Assembly (NCBI RefSeq): GCF_001898575.1
Contig: NZ_MKUD01000041.1
Span: 1 to 64,000, forward strand
DNA from: Spirosoma sp. 48-14
GTDB taxonomy: Bacteria > Bacteroidota > Bacteroidia > Cytophagales > Spirosomataceae
Direction of reading: 5' to 3'
Length of the DNA: 64,000 bases
This document shows, in pieces, positions 9,705 to 17,921 of the stretch (its first letter is position 1; every line of letters starts with the position of its first letter). Position numbers and translations under genes: made by a program. The notes below the pieces were generated by a model. It had not been told where the DNA came from. It saw nothing but the letters and a program-made list of their open reading frames with translations, and made no database searches.

Positions 9705-9887
9705 ATGGCACGCTTCGATGAAGTAAAGAATTTGGTTATGTCGCTCGAGAGTGATTTCGAGAAGTTTTACGAGAAAAATAACCAGGCTGCCGGTACCCGC
9801 GTTCGGAAAGGAATGCAAGATTTGAAAACGCTGGCGCAAGACATTCGGGCTGAAGTTCAAAATACCAAGAACACAGCAACCAAGTAG
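9705..9887 (+). CDS. Histone H1-like protein
   Basis: A 60-residue soluble, helix-rich protein with alternating acidic and basic residues (DFEKFYEKNNQAAGTRVRKG) and a basic, Ala/Thr-rich tail. It matches the short histone H1/Hc1-like proteins found across Bacteroidota, which are thought to bind DNA. The start is ATG; a strong hairpin follows 27 bases after the stop. It has its own 143-base leader after the synthase gene. Confidence 0.8.
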   Translation: MARFDEVKNLVMSLESDFEKFYEKNNQAAGTRVRKGMQDLKTLAQDIRAEVQNTKNTATK

Positions 9888-9914
9888 CGTTAGCATCTGG
9901 TCAGTTGGCCAACT

Positions 9915-9960
9915 ATAAAAACTCCCCTGTAAGGCAATGTCTTTACAGGGGAGTTTTTAT
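9915..9960. terminator. Terminator hairpin
   Basis: Arms 9915-9932 and 9943-9960 form a perfect 18-bp stem around a 10-base loop, with A-rich and T-rich outer ends. It can serve the histone-like gene and the convergent MaoC gene. Confidence 0.85.
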
Positions 9961-10039
9961 TTGGTTAACGTAGTACGGACTTCGGTATATGAGTGAGTCG
10001 GCAAAAAAGCTACTCATCCGCCAGCCACCGTACATATCT

Positions 10040-10447
10040 TTATAGCTTTTCCCGGTGCATCAGAGTGGCTATGCCCCGCGTGGTTACTTTGCCCGTTTGG
10101 ACATCTCTGAGTTCGCCGAGGATTTGAGCGGTGTGCTTAACCGGATCAACCGACTGAACAGTAAACGTAGCTTCGTAGTCGGTATCAACAAACATGGGTC
10201 GTAAAAACTCCAGCGTTTGTCCTAAATAAACGGACCCATAGCCTGGGAATTCGGTGCCCAGTACTTTTGTGAAGACACTTGCTCCCAGCATACCGTGGAT
10301 AATTGGGCGTTTGAACGGGGTTTGAGCGGCAAAATCGGCATCGAGGTGCAACGGGTTATTGTCGCCCGTAACCCTGGCAAAATCAACTACGTCGGCCTGC
10401 GAGAACCGAAAGCTATAGCGATGAACAGCATGTAAGCCAAATTCCAT
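10040..10447 (-). CDS. MaoC-like (R)-specific enoyl-CoA hydratase/dehydratase
   Basis: A 135-residue hot-dog fold protein starting at ATG 10447. Earlier in-frame ATGs (to 10522) would add 25 residues coded by a repeat-rich stretch and are unlikely. The catalytic motif is clear: FARVTGDNNPLHLDADFA, with Asp and His of the hydratase 2 motif, then HGML. Members hydrate 2-enoyl-CoA to (R)-3-hydroxyacyl-CoA or act in fatty acid metabolism. The gene is single and divergent from the acyltransferase gene. Confidence 0.85.
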   Translation of the reverse strand: MEFGLHAVHRYSFRFSQADVVDFARVTGDNNPLHLDADFAAQTPFKRPIIHGMLGASVFTKVLGTEFPGYGSVYLGQTLEFLRPMFVDTDYEATFTVQSVDPVKHTAQILGELRDVQTGKVTTRGIATLMHREKL

Positions 10448-10454
10448 AGGCGGA

Positions 10455-10551
10455 AATGAATAATGAATAAGGTAAAATGGAGAATGACGGTGGGGCAAAG
10501 ATCGTATAGAAGCACGAATCATTAGTCATTTTGCATTATACATTATTCATT
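10455..10551. repeat. AATGAATAATG-type inverted repeat
   Basis: An imperfect inverted repeat between divergent genes. The left part (10455-10488) and right part (10527-10551) share AATGAATAATG and CATTTT/AAAATG modules. The same word is repeated at 60880-60988, so it may be a dispersed repeat family. Confidence 0.5.
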
Positions 10552-10574
10552 GAGTCTTACCTTCGCGGATACTT

Positions 10575-11804
10575 ATGCTTACGAAACTGTTTTCAACCGA
10601 TGCGGCAGCAAAGCGCGTATTTGGGCTGGATGTAATGCGGGCGCTGGCGATTCTGATTGTTGTAGATGCTCATGCGACCATTGCGCTGAAAGAATACTAT
10701 AATGGGCTATTTATACACCATCTGCTTCCCGATGGCGTTGAGCTGTTTTTTGTGCTGAGCGGCTTTCTGATCGGCGGCATTTTGATTCGATCGTACGAAA
10801 AGAAGGGTCATTTCAATCAAGAACTACTACTAAATTTCTGGACGCGACGCTGGTTTCGTACCCTGCCCAATTATTACCTGGTGCTGACGGGGCTGATCCT
10901 GTTCGCGCTGGTACGGGCGTGGCGAAGTGGACTACACCATACATTGCCCGGAAAGGCGACGTTGATTCAGTATTACCTGTTTATTCAGAATTTTGCGAAC
11001 CCTGTTCCCGACTTTTTTCCCGAAACCTGGAGCCTGGCCATTGAGGAATGGTCGTACATCACGCTCCCGCTGGTACTGTGGGGTATGCATGCGCTGTTTT
11101 CGGCACGGTGGTCGCGGCAGCGAATTGTACTGGTTACCATCCTGACCATTATTGTCGGAACCAATCTATATCGATTCATTACGGCTCTTCAAATCCCTCT
11201 TTCAGAAGGTGAGCTGCAATACCGGGGAATGGTTATGACCCGGCTGGATGCAATTTCTTATGGCGTATTGGCAGCTTATGCAAAAAACTACTTCCCGAAC
11301 CAGTGGACCAATAAGACCCTCCAGCGACGATTGTTACTGATTGGGATACTGGTTAGTGCTTTGGTTTCTTTTTCGGCATCGATTCTGGTCATTGGCTACT
11401 ACTATAAAGCGGGTGTCCATCTGGGGTATACATTTTTCAAACGGACGTTCTATTTTCCATTGATGGGGTTAAGTATGGCTCTGATTGTGCCGTATATGGA
11501 TGGCTGGCGGACGGCAACGGGCATTTGGGCAAAGGCCGGAATCAGTCGGGTTATTACGCACATCAGTCTGATTTCCTATTCGATGTACCTACTGAATCTG
11601 ACGCCCATCATGTTGAACATCATTGAACGGATACCCACTACATCGTTTGCCGTGGGCTGGGCTAAAGTTGGGTTGTTCTGGCTGCTGGTCTTTGTGGCGT
11701 CAACGCTGCTATACTACTTCTTTGAAAAGCCCGTCACCGAACTCCGCGAACGGATTTCAGCAAAAGAGCCAACGCTTTTAATGAGTGAACGAGTGAACAA
11801 GTGA
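10575..11804 (+). CDS. Acyltransferase family 3 membrane protein
   Basis: A 409-residue multi-pass inner-membrane protein. Seen: FGLDVMRALAILIVVDAH at the start of the first helix, with the family His; GVELFFVLSGFLIGG; FWTRRWFRTLPNYY; ETWSLAIEEWSY, a strong signature; and about ten hydrophobic segments ending in an FFEKPV motif. The OafA/YrhL-type family moves acyl groups onto extracytoplasmic sugars such as O-antigen or exopolysaccharide. The substrate is unknown and no glycan cluster is next to it. Confidence 0.9.
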   Translation: MLTKLFSTDAAAKRVFGLDVMRALAILIVVDAHATIALKEYYNGLFIHHLLPDGVELFFVLSGFLIGGILIRSYEKKGHFNQELLLNFWTRRWFRTLPNYYLVLTGLILFALVRAWRSGLHHTLPGKATLIQYYLFIQNFANPVPDFFPETWSLAIEEWSYITLPLVLWGMHALFSARWSRQRIVLVTILTIIVGTNLYRFITALQIPLSEGELQYRGMVMTRLDAISYGVLAAYAKNYFPNQWTNKTLQRRLLLIGILVSALVSFSASILVIGYYYKAGVHLGYTFFKRTFYFPLMGLSMALIVPYMDGWRTATGIWAKAGISRVITHISLISYSMYLLNLTPIMLNIIERIPTTSFAVGWAKVGLFWLLVFVASTLLYYFFEKPVTELRERISAKEPTLLMSERVNK

Positions 11805-11840
11805 AATTAGCTACCTAAAACCACTCGTTCTCTAGTTGAA

Positions 11841-12284
11841 TCAGCTCGTATGGTCGCTGATGATGACCCAGCGTCGTTTGACTTTATGCCAAAGTAAGGT
11901 GAAATAGCCATCGGCATCCCCTATTTTGGGCCGGGTCAGATGAAATCGGCCAATCACATAGGCAACATTCGAACTAGGAAAATCCATATTTAGTACATCG
12001 AATCGGAGCTTCCCCATGGCAGCACGGTCGGGGTATCGCTTTTTATAGTTTTCGAGGGTAGCCTGATAGCCATAGGTAATGCCCGCTTTTCCTATAAATG
12101 TGAGTGAGTCAGACACCCAATAGGCGGTCATAAACTTATCGATACGCCCGGCATTCCAGTCGTCGGTCTGACGTTTCAAAATCTGGAGAATGGCCCGTCG
12201 ATCAGGGGCGGTGCCAATGGATTGAGCGTGTACACCTGTTTCTAAAAATAAGCTAAGAGCAAAGAGGGTAATAAGTAGGCGCAT
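11841..12284 (-). CDS. Secreted NTF2-like (SnoaL/DUF4440-type) protein
   Basis: A 147-residue protein with an N-terminal signal (about 1-20, ending GVHAQS) and one cone-shaped NTF2-like domain: RAILQILKRQTDDWNAGRID, then FMTAYWVSDSLTF and a C-terminal strand pair WHKVKRRWVIISDHTS. Such domains bind small ligands or act as enzymes; no catalytic set can be assigned here. It converges with the acyltransferase gene and has a separate leader. Confidence 0.75.
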   Translation of the reverse strand: MRLLITLFALSLFLETGVHAQSIGTAPDRRAILQILKRQTDDWNAGRIDKFMTAYWVSDSLTFIGKAGITYGYQATLENYKKRYPDRAAMGKLRFDVLNMDFPSSNVAYVIGRFHLTRPKIGDADGYFTLLWHKVKRRWVIISDHTS

Positions 12285-12436
12285 TATAAGCAGGCTTTAT
12301 GGTGTATAATAAGATGACAAGTCAAATATGGGGTTGTTGGGTGGCAGTAAGTTAATCAGGAATTGATTGACAAGTAAGCAATAGTTTAGCGTTATTCGCT
12401 GCACGATATGATTACTCTGTTTCTAAACCGGAAGTT

Positions 12437-13174
12437 ATGCGATTACTAAATAAAGTTGCCATTATTACGGGTGCTGCACGGGGTATTGGCCAGAAAGCAG
12501 CCGAAGTTTTTTGTCAGGAAGGGGCCACCGTCATTATCTGGGATGTACTGGACGAAGGCGAATCTACTGCACAAACGTTACGTTCTCAGGGGTTTCGTTG
12601 TGAGTTCAAGCACGTTAGTACAACGGATGTCGAAGCTATAGAAACGGCAGCCAAGGAGGTGGTTGACGAATTTGGCCGGATCGATATTCTGATTAATAAT
12701 GCAGGCATCACGCGCGACAAAACCCTGCTGAAAATGTCGTTTGCCGAGTGGCAGCAAGTGATTGACGTAAATCTGACGGGCGTGTTTAACTGCACGAAGA
12801 TCGTAGCCCCGTATATGGTCGAGCAGAAATACGGTCGGATCATCTGTACGTCGTCGATCAACGGCGTACATGGGGCATTCGGACAAACGAACTACGCAGC
12901 TGCCAAAGCCGGTATCATTGGAATGGTCCGGTCGTGGGCTAAAGAACTGGGCCCTAAAGGGGTTACTGCCAATGCTGTAGCGCCCGGTTTTATCCAAACC
13001 GCCATGACCGATGCCATGCCAGATGACGTTCGAAATCATGCCGTTGCGTCTATTCCTGCCCGACGGATTGGGAAACCCGAAGATATTGCCTATGCCTACC
13101 TATTCCTGGCATCCGACGAAGCTTCATTTGTGAATGGCCACGTTTTAGCCGTAAACGGTGGACAGGCGATTTAA
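12437..13174 (+). CDS. fabG: SDR family 3-oxoacyl-ACP reductase
   Basis: A 245-residue classical short-chain dehydrogenase. Seen: TGAARGIG nucleotide loop (11-18), NNAG (87-90), catalytic Ser near 139-140 (ICTSS), Tyr153 and Lys157 (NYAAAKAG) and the C-terminal LAVNGGQAI. FabG reduces 3-oxoacyl-ACP with NADPH in fatty acid elongation. Length and motifs fit FabG, although an acetoacetyl-CoA reductase role cannot be excluded. Confidence 0.85.
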   Translation: MRLLNKVAIITGAARGIGQKAAEVFCQEGATVIIWDVLDEGESTAQTLRSQGFRCEFKHVSTTDVEAIETAAKEVVDEFGRIDILINNAGITRDKTLLKMSFAEWQQVIDVNLTGVFNCTKIVAPYMVEQKYGRIICTSSINGVHGAFGQTNYAAAKAGIIGMVRSWAKELGPKGVTANAVAPGFIQTAMTDAMPDDVRNHAVASIPARRIGKPEDIAYAYLFLASDEASFVNGHVLAVNGGQAI

Positions 13175-13275
13175 TGGGTTACGGTATTCGGGTAGGCCGG
13201 ATGCATAAGTTACTTTCGCATGGTCTGCCCACCGTAAACCGTTATCTTTACGGATGTATTGACCGTAACTTGATC

Positions 13276-13392
13276 ATGTGGAAAAAAATTCAGGAGTTTT
13301 ATCAGGAGTATAAGCCGTATATTTTTTCAGACGGCTGGTACTACATTTTTATCGTTGTGTTCATTCTAGTGCTGTTTATTTTTTTCTCCTGA
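13276..13392 (+). CDS. Small single-pass membrane protein
   Basis: A 38-residue peptide from ATG 13276: a charged, aromatic N-terminal half (WKKIQEFYQEYKPYIFSDGW) and one very hydrophobic C-terminal helix (YYIFIVVFILVLFIFF). It is probably an N-in membrane peptide. The frame stays open upstream to 13174, but that part has no conserved look and the ATG is well placed. The function is unknown. Confidence 0.55.
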   Translation: MWKKIQEFYQEYKPYIFSDGWYYIFIVVFILVLFIFFS

Positions 13393-13438
13393 CAGGGAAG
13401 GGAACAGACAGTGCAATCGTAATCTTTACTTCATCGAC

Positions 13439-14317
13439 GTGGCAATTCGGTCAAAAGTTCTGGCCATTATTAATCCCAACTCAGGCACAACATCGGCTGA
13501 TCAAAAGAAAGTGCTTCTGGATGCGTTTGTGCGTCGTGCAGAAGCACTTGACTATGATCCCGAAGTTCTGTTGACAACGCATGCTGGGCACGCTACCGAA
13601 CTGGCGACCGATGCTGTGAAGCGTGGCGTAAGCCGGGTACTAACCATCGGTGGAGACGGCACTATCAACGAAATAGCCCAGGCCCTTCGTCGGACATCGA
13701 CGTCCCTGGGTATCGTACCTATTGGGTCCGGTAATGGGCTGGCCCGACATCTTGGCGTTCCCCTGAATCCACTGAAGGCCATAGATCGGGCATTGAGTGG
13801 GCGCCCGGTGGTGATCGATAGTGGTGAGATTAATGAGTATCCATTCTTTTGCACCGCAGGCATGGGCTTTGAAGCGTACGTAGCGCACGAATTTGCCAAA
13901 GCTCCTGTGCGTGGGTTACCTACCTATATCCGAACTGCTTTTAGAGCCTTCTGGGCCTATAAACCGCAGCAATACCGAATTGACGGACAGGCGAAAGCCT
14001 TGTTTTCAATGACCTTCGCTAATGCCGGACAATTCGGTAATAATGCCTGGATGGCTCCAACAGCTAACATCGCTGACGGGAGGTTGGAACAGTGTGAGAT
14101 CAGACCGTTTCCGACTCAGGCGGCTGGTATGCTAACCTGGCGACTCTTCAACAAAACCCTGAACCAGTCGAGCTACTGGCGTGGACGATCTATTACCAAA
14201 GCGGTGGTAGAGACTGATGGGCCGTTGCTTATCCACGCCGATGGCGAACCGCTGACGTTACCCACAGGCCGGGCAGAGGTGCGCATATTACCGGGTAGTC
14301 TGTTGGTACTATTGTAG
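13439..14317 (+). CDS. Diacylglycerol/lipid kinase family protein
   Basis: A 292-residue DAGK-catalytic protein: INPNSGT near the start (phosphate contact), the nucleotide-binding GGDGTINEIAQAL (71-83), GSGNGLARHLG and the C-terminal HADGEP. The YegS/DgkB-type family phosphorylates diacylglycerol or related lipids at the inner face of the membrane using ATP. The start is GTG at 13439. It is close behind the small membrane protein gene (46 bases) and may share its transcript. The substrate lipid is not deducible; sphingoid lipids are possible given the synthase at 8257. Confidence 0.88.
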   Translation: MAIRSKVLAIINPNSGTTSADQKKVLLDAFVRRAEALDYDPEVLLTTHAGHATELATDAVKRGVSRVLTIGGDGTINEIAQALRRTSTSLGIVPIGSGNGLARHLGVPLNPLKAIDRALSGRPVVIDSGEINEYPFFCTAGMGFEAYVAHEFAKAPVRGLPTYIRTAFRAFWAYKPQQYRIDGQAKALFSMTFANAGQFGNNAWMAPTANIADGRLEQCEIRPFPTQAAGMLTWRLFNKTLNQSSYWRGRSITKAVVETDGPLLIHADGEPLTLPTGRAEVRILPGSLLVLL

Positions 14318-14339
14318 ATAGCCAGTTTTGGACAACGTT

Positions 14340-14924
14340 CTAGTACTCAAACAGACCCAGAATAACGCCGAGCGCGCCAATCAACGAAGCAATCAGGCCA
14401 ATAAACGCAACGGTACCAGAACCCATAATCAGCAATAATAAGCCTCCTGTTAGCAGGACAGCGCCACCGATCAGGATAGGCCCTTTGCTCAGCATGGCCT
14501 TGTCGGGATGAGCGGGAGCAAGTCGGTGGCTGATCTTCTTATTTACCTTCTTCAGTACGATTCGCTCTATCAAGTTCAGTTTGCGAGGGGCGGCAACGGC
14601 AGTTGGTGCCAGCGTGCTATGAGAGGCTGCCAGCAGATGCTTCATTTGTTCGATACGCTTACCCAATTTTTTGCTGGCCACCAGTTTGTTATCGTTACGG
14701 GTGTACGTATCAGGCAGGCTATTCGCAACCGTTTCTAGGGAAACCGACTCAGTAAATGATGGAGTAGAAGAAGGAAGGGCAACGGGATTAGCCGTTTGGG
14801 TGGTGCGAGTCTGAACGGCCTCGGCTGGGCTGCGCTGAAAATAAGCAGTCGGGCGACTACAAGACGTGAAAAGAGCTGCACCAAACAGGGCGGCTACTGC
14901 AAATTGCTTACAGGTCGTGGTCAT
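14340..14924 (-). CDS. Lipoprotein with C-terminal membrane segment, unknown function
   Basis: A 194-residue protein with a lipoprotein signal (lipobox LFTSC, Cys22), a Thr/Ser/Pro-rich middle, a basic stretch (RKLNLIERIVLKKVNKK) and a very hydrophobic Gly-rich C-terminus (about 150-192; GGAVLLTGGLLLLIMGSG). This layout is frequent in Cytophagales, without known function. It converges with the lipid kinase gene, 22 bases apart. Confidence 0.65.
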   Translation of the reverse strand: MTTTCKQFAVAALFGAALFTSCSRPTAYFQRSPAEAVQTRTTQTANPVALPSSTPSFTESVSLETVANSLPDTYTRNDNKLVASKKLGKRIEQMKHLLAASHSTLAPTAVAAPRKLNLIERIVLKKVNKKISHRLAPAHPDKAMLSKGPILIGGAVLLTGGLLLLIMGSGTVAFIGLIASLIGALGVILGLFEY

Positions 14925-15129
14925 ACATCACTTTTGTAATACATTGAGTTGTTTATTTGGCCTTTTGTTGCTGCCAGGCCGTAAGACGTATTTCGTAAAA
15001 GGCTGGTTAATAAAACGCATTTTGTTGAATTTGTAAGCCGCTGGGAGCACAGATACTGCCTTGCGGAAAAGCTATTGCTTGTAATCGTCTGCTTATCTGA
15101 GCGTAGACAACTATTAAAATGTGATTAGT

Positions 15130-15708
15130 ATGCCCCGTTCAACCCGCAAAGTCGTCGTAAGTCTCGATACCTACCTGAGTATTCTGGCTGTTGTGTCCAG
15201 CTTCTGCGCCATTGGAATAACCTTTTATCAGGCGTATCTGCAACGAACCCAGCAGTACGCGTCGGTTATGCCGATCATGGATAGCTACCTCAATGATAGC
15301 GGAGGAGATAAAGCCTGGCAAATCGCAATGATTTTTGTAAATAATGGTGTAGGTCCGGCCATCGTCAAAGAGACACAGATTACTTATAAGAAACAACGGT
15401 ATAGCGATCTCCGACGAATAGCCGAGGTTATAGTGAGTGAGAAACTGGCGAAAGGTGAGGTGAAGCCAGCCGATGTAGAGGGCTATAGTGTTACTAAATC
15501 CGACCTTTGGCCCGAACGGGTTATCTCACCAGGGCAGGCCATTGAACTCTGCAATATCGACCATAAACACGTAGGACGATGGGTCGATGAGGCCATTGGG
15601 CGCGGGGATATTCGGGTAAAAATCTGGTACGAATCCATTTACGGAGAGCGCTGGCGATTCGATACGGTACCCGAACGGATCGAGTTGCGAAATGTCAAAA
15701 TTGAGTAG
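15130..15708 (+). CDS. Membrane-anchored protein, paralogue of 47047-47601
   Basis: A 192-residue protein from ATG 15130 (a GTG at 15121 is also open). One N-terminal transmembrane helix (LSILAVVSSFCAIGITFYQAYL) is followed by a soluble domain. It shares the motif QQxASVxPxxxxY, then NNGxGPAxxKxT and YKxxxYxD, with the protein at 47047-47601, so the two are paralogues. I do not know a function. The domain could lie outside or inside; the basic N-terminus favours N-in, hence an exported domain. Confidence 0.65.
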   Translation: MPRSTRKVVVSLDTYLSILAVVSSFCAIGITFYQAYLQRTQQYASVMPIMDSYLNDSGGDKAWQIAMIFVNNGVGPAIVKETQITYKKQRYSDLRRIAEVIVSEKLAKGEVKPADVEGYSVTKSDLWPERVISPGQAIELCNIDHKHVGRWVDEAIGRGDIRVKIWYESIYGERWRFDTVPERIELRNVKIE

Positions 15709-15761
15709 TGATTTATTGATGGATACCCTCGCATTCGCTCCAAGTCTCCTCCAACACCCCA

Positions 15762-16277
15762 TCAACAATCAAAAACAGACCAGCACAGATGATTTCTTAA
15801 AATCTGATCATCCAGCACCAACTCACGAATGTCGGCCGGAAGCTGATCGCGCTGCCATTGACATTCTGCCCGACCTATTTTCTCCTTTTCATTCTCATCA
15901 ACAGACTCTCTAACAGCTCTTATCGCATAGGCAGCTGCCCCAAGTTCGTGGGCTGCAACATGAGCAACAGCTACGGCCTGTCCGGCGGCCAGAGCGGCAA
16001 ATCGGGCTGCATCGGGCATTCCTTTGGCCGCAGCATTGGCCGCAAAAGCGGCATTGTGCGCTTGTTTCATAGTAATCTCTCCATTGACCCATGCCCTTGC
16101 TAGTTCAATCGCTTTTCGGGGACGTTCGTCAGTAGGATTAGCCTGTTCAAACAACGGAAGTACGTGTTCGGCACAGGTAGCCGCCCATAATGCAAGCAAC
16201 TGGTGGTTTGAATCGGTCAATGTGCCGCCACGCCGTATCGTAATAAATCGTGGGTCTCGTTCTTTCGGTAAGATCAT
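15762..16277 (-). CDS. Imm5-like putative immunity protein
   Basis: A 171-residue, Ala/His-rich helical protein: LALWAATCAEHVLPLFEQ, then ERPRKAIELARAWVNGEI, an AAFAANAAAK repeat, AVAHVAAHELGAAAYAI and a final ECQWQRDQLP. This is the pattern of proteins named putative immunity protein (Imm5-like), common in Actinobacteria and Bacteroidota. No toxin gene is adjacent, so it is an orphan and the immunity role is only a family label. Confidence 0.65.
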   Translation of the reverse strand: MILPKERDPRFITIRRGGTLTDSNHQLLALWAATCAEHVLPLFEQANPTDERPRKAIELARAWVNGEITMKQAHNAAFAANAAAKGMPDAARFAALAAGQAVAVAHVAAHELGAAAYAIRAVRESVDENEKEKIGRAECQWQRDQLPADIRELVLDDQILRNHLCWSVFDC

Positions 16278-16313
16278 TGGCTGCCTGACGCAAAATAGGT
16301 GTTGTACGATGCT

Positions 16314-16766
16314 TTACTTAGTATTCAACTCTTCAGCCAGTCCGATGAGAATACCTTCGGGGCCGCGAACGTAGCACAGGCGGTATGATTCCTCATATTG
16401 AACCACGTCTCCAACGAGTTGTGCGCCATGCTTACTGAGCCGGGAAAGCATCTCATCAAGGTCTTTAACGGCAAACATGACGCGTAGGTAGCCAAGCGCA
16501 TTGACAGGCGCATTCCGGTGATCGGCGACGACAGATGGGCTGAGAAACCGCGAGAGTTCGAGTCGACTGTGGCCGTCGGGCGTGACCATCATGGCAATCT
16601 CCACGCGCTGATCACCCAATCCGGTAACACGACCCGCCCATTCGCCTGCTACCATGAACCGCCCTTCGAGTTTCAGGCCCAGCTCGGTGAAAAAAGAAAT
16701 GACATCATCAAGGGATTCTACTACGATGCCCACATTGTCCATTCGTAGCAATTTGTTGTTTACCAT
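16314..16766 (-). CDS. VOC family (glyoxalase/bleomycin-resistance fold) protein
   Basis: A 150-residue protein of two beta-alpha-beta-beta-beta modules: MDNVGIVVESLDDVISFF at the N-terminus and LRVMFAVKDLDEMLSRL in the second half, ending VRGPEGILIGLAEEL. Glu and His metal-ligand candidates are present. The substrate cannot be assigned; the family includes dioxygenases, lyases and drug-binding proteins. It precedes the Imm5-like gene by 36 bases on the same strand. Confidence 0.85.
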   Translation of the reverse strand: MVNNKLLRMDNVGIVVESLDDVISFFTELGLKLEGRFMVAGEWAGRVTGLGDQRVEIAMMVTPDGHSRLELSRFLSPSVVADHRNAPVNALGYLRVMFAVKDLDEMLSRLSKHGAQLVGDVVQYEESYRLCYVRGPEGILIGLAEELNTK

Positions 16767-16841
16767 GGTTCGAGTCCTTTATAAAGGAAAAGCCGTAAAC
16801 ACTGGATAAAGTTTTGGTCGGTAGATACCTATGTGTTCGTT

Positions 16842-17252
16842 TTATTGTTCAGCATGAAGCCCAACCTTGTTACCTTCGCTGTCGATGATGATGGCAATTA
16901 AACCTGCCGGAATTTGCGTTTTTGGTGCAATGATCTTTCCGCCTGCTTGTTCAACGCGGTCAAGAACAAGTTGAATGTCTGGGCTTGCGTTGATATAAAC
17001 AACTGTACCGTTGCTTGATGGATGGTTTCTTGCTGACTTTGATAATACGCCTGTGATTCGCCCCGATGTTGCCTGAATAACACCTGGATTAAATGGAAAG
17101 AAAACAGCTTCATCGTTTCCGTCAGCCCGTTTCACCATGTCAATATCCAAAATAGTTTCGTAGAATTTTTTCGCCCTGTCGATGTCTGTTACAGGAATTT
17201 CAAACCAGGTCAAAACGTTAGTTTGCTCGTCAATTTTTTTTAGCTTTTGCAT
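16842..17252 (-). CDS. VOC family protein
   Basis: A 136-residue protein: TWFEIPVTDIDRAKKFYETI at the first module, then VYINASPDIQLVLDRVEQAG and GLIAIIIDSEGNKVGLH. It resembles the YdeO/PhnB-like VOC proteins that often travel with small regulators. It lies 66 bases downstream of the Crp/Fnr gene, on the same strand, and could be its target. The DNA is more AT-rich than its neighbours. Confidence 0.85.
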   Translation of the reverse strand: MQKLKKIDEQTNVLTWFEIPVTDIDRAKKFYETILDIDMVKRADGNDEAVFFPFNPGVIQATSGRITGVLSKSARNHPSSNGTVVYINASPDIQLVLDRVEQAGGKIIAPKTQIPAGLIAIIIDSEGNKVGLHAEQ

Positions 17253-17317
17253 AGTTTCTAGTTTTATGCAAAGGTCAAAAGCAGGGTAATGTGAGACCTG
17301 TGATAAACGTCACAAAA

Positions 17318-17890
17318 TTAAGCCAACACCCTACGCTTTCTTATTCGACTTAAGGTTTCCCTTGCTACCCCGAGAAAAGACGCCAATTGCGAGAGTGAAA
17401 CCCGTTGTAACATTTCGGGGTGTTTTCTTTCCAGGTATTCCAAACGCTCTTGTGCTGAATAGCGATTGAATAAGGTTGAAAACTCTTCTTGTCTGGTGGC
17501 AAACAAGCGTATGCAGTTCCGCCCCAAAGCTTCTATTTCGATATTTTGTTTAGACGCTTGAAACAATTTGTCTTTGTCAAAAACGATTGCTGTCAGCGCT
17601 TCACAGGCCACGATAGCATAGGTTGATTTCTGCCCATTTCCAAAGCTACTGATGTTTGTTGCGATCTCGTTTTCAAAGAAAAAACCTGTGTTTTTTATAT
17701 CTCCGTCAATCGTATAATAGCTTTTACAATAACCGCTATCAATGTAAAAAAGCGACTGGCAAACCTGCCCTTCTTTTAGTAAAAATTCGTTTTTCTTAAA
17801 CGCTTTCTTTGTTAATGCATCCTGCAACATTTTCCAGCTTGTGTCCGAAAAATTTGTCAGCGAGCGAATATATCTTAATAGATTGTCCAT
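17318..17890 (-). CDS. Crp/Fnr family transcriptional regulator
   Basis: A 190-residue regulator starting at ATG 17890; the open frame extends to 17968, but that would overlap the upstream GH43 gene. The N-terminal cyclic-nucleotide-binding fold (KKNEFLLKEGQVCQSLFYID) lacks an obvious cAMP set, and the C-terminal HTH reads SLSQLASFLGVARETLSRIR. The effector is unknown. The following VOC genes on the same strand are candidate targets. Confidence 0.87.
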   Translation of the reverse strand: MDNLLRYIRSLTNFSDTSWKMLQDALTKKAFKKNEFLLKEGQVCQSLFYIDSGYCKSYYTIDGDIKNTGFFFENEIATNISSFGNGQKSTYAIVACEALTAIVFDKDKLFQASKQNIEIEALGRNCIRLFATRQEEFSTLFNRYSAQERLEYLERKHPEMLQRVSLSQLASFLGVARETLSRIRKRRVLA

Positions 17891-17921
17891 AATGAAGTAA
17901 ATAATGCAACAAATGGCCGCT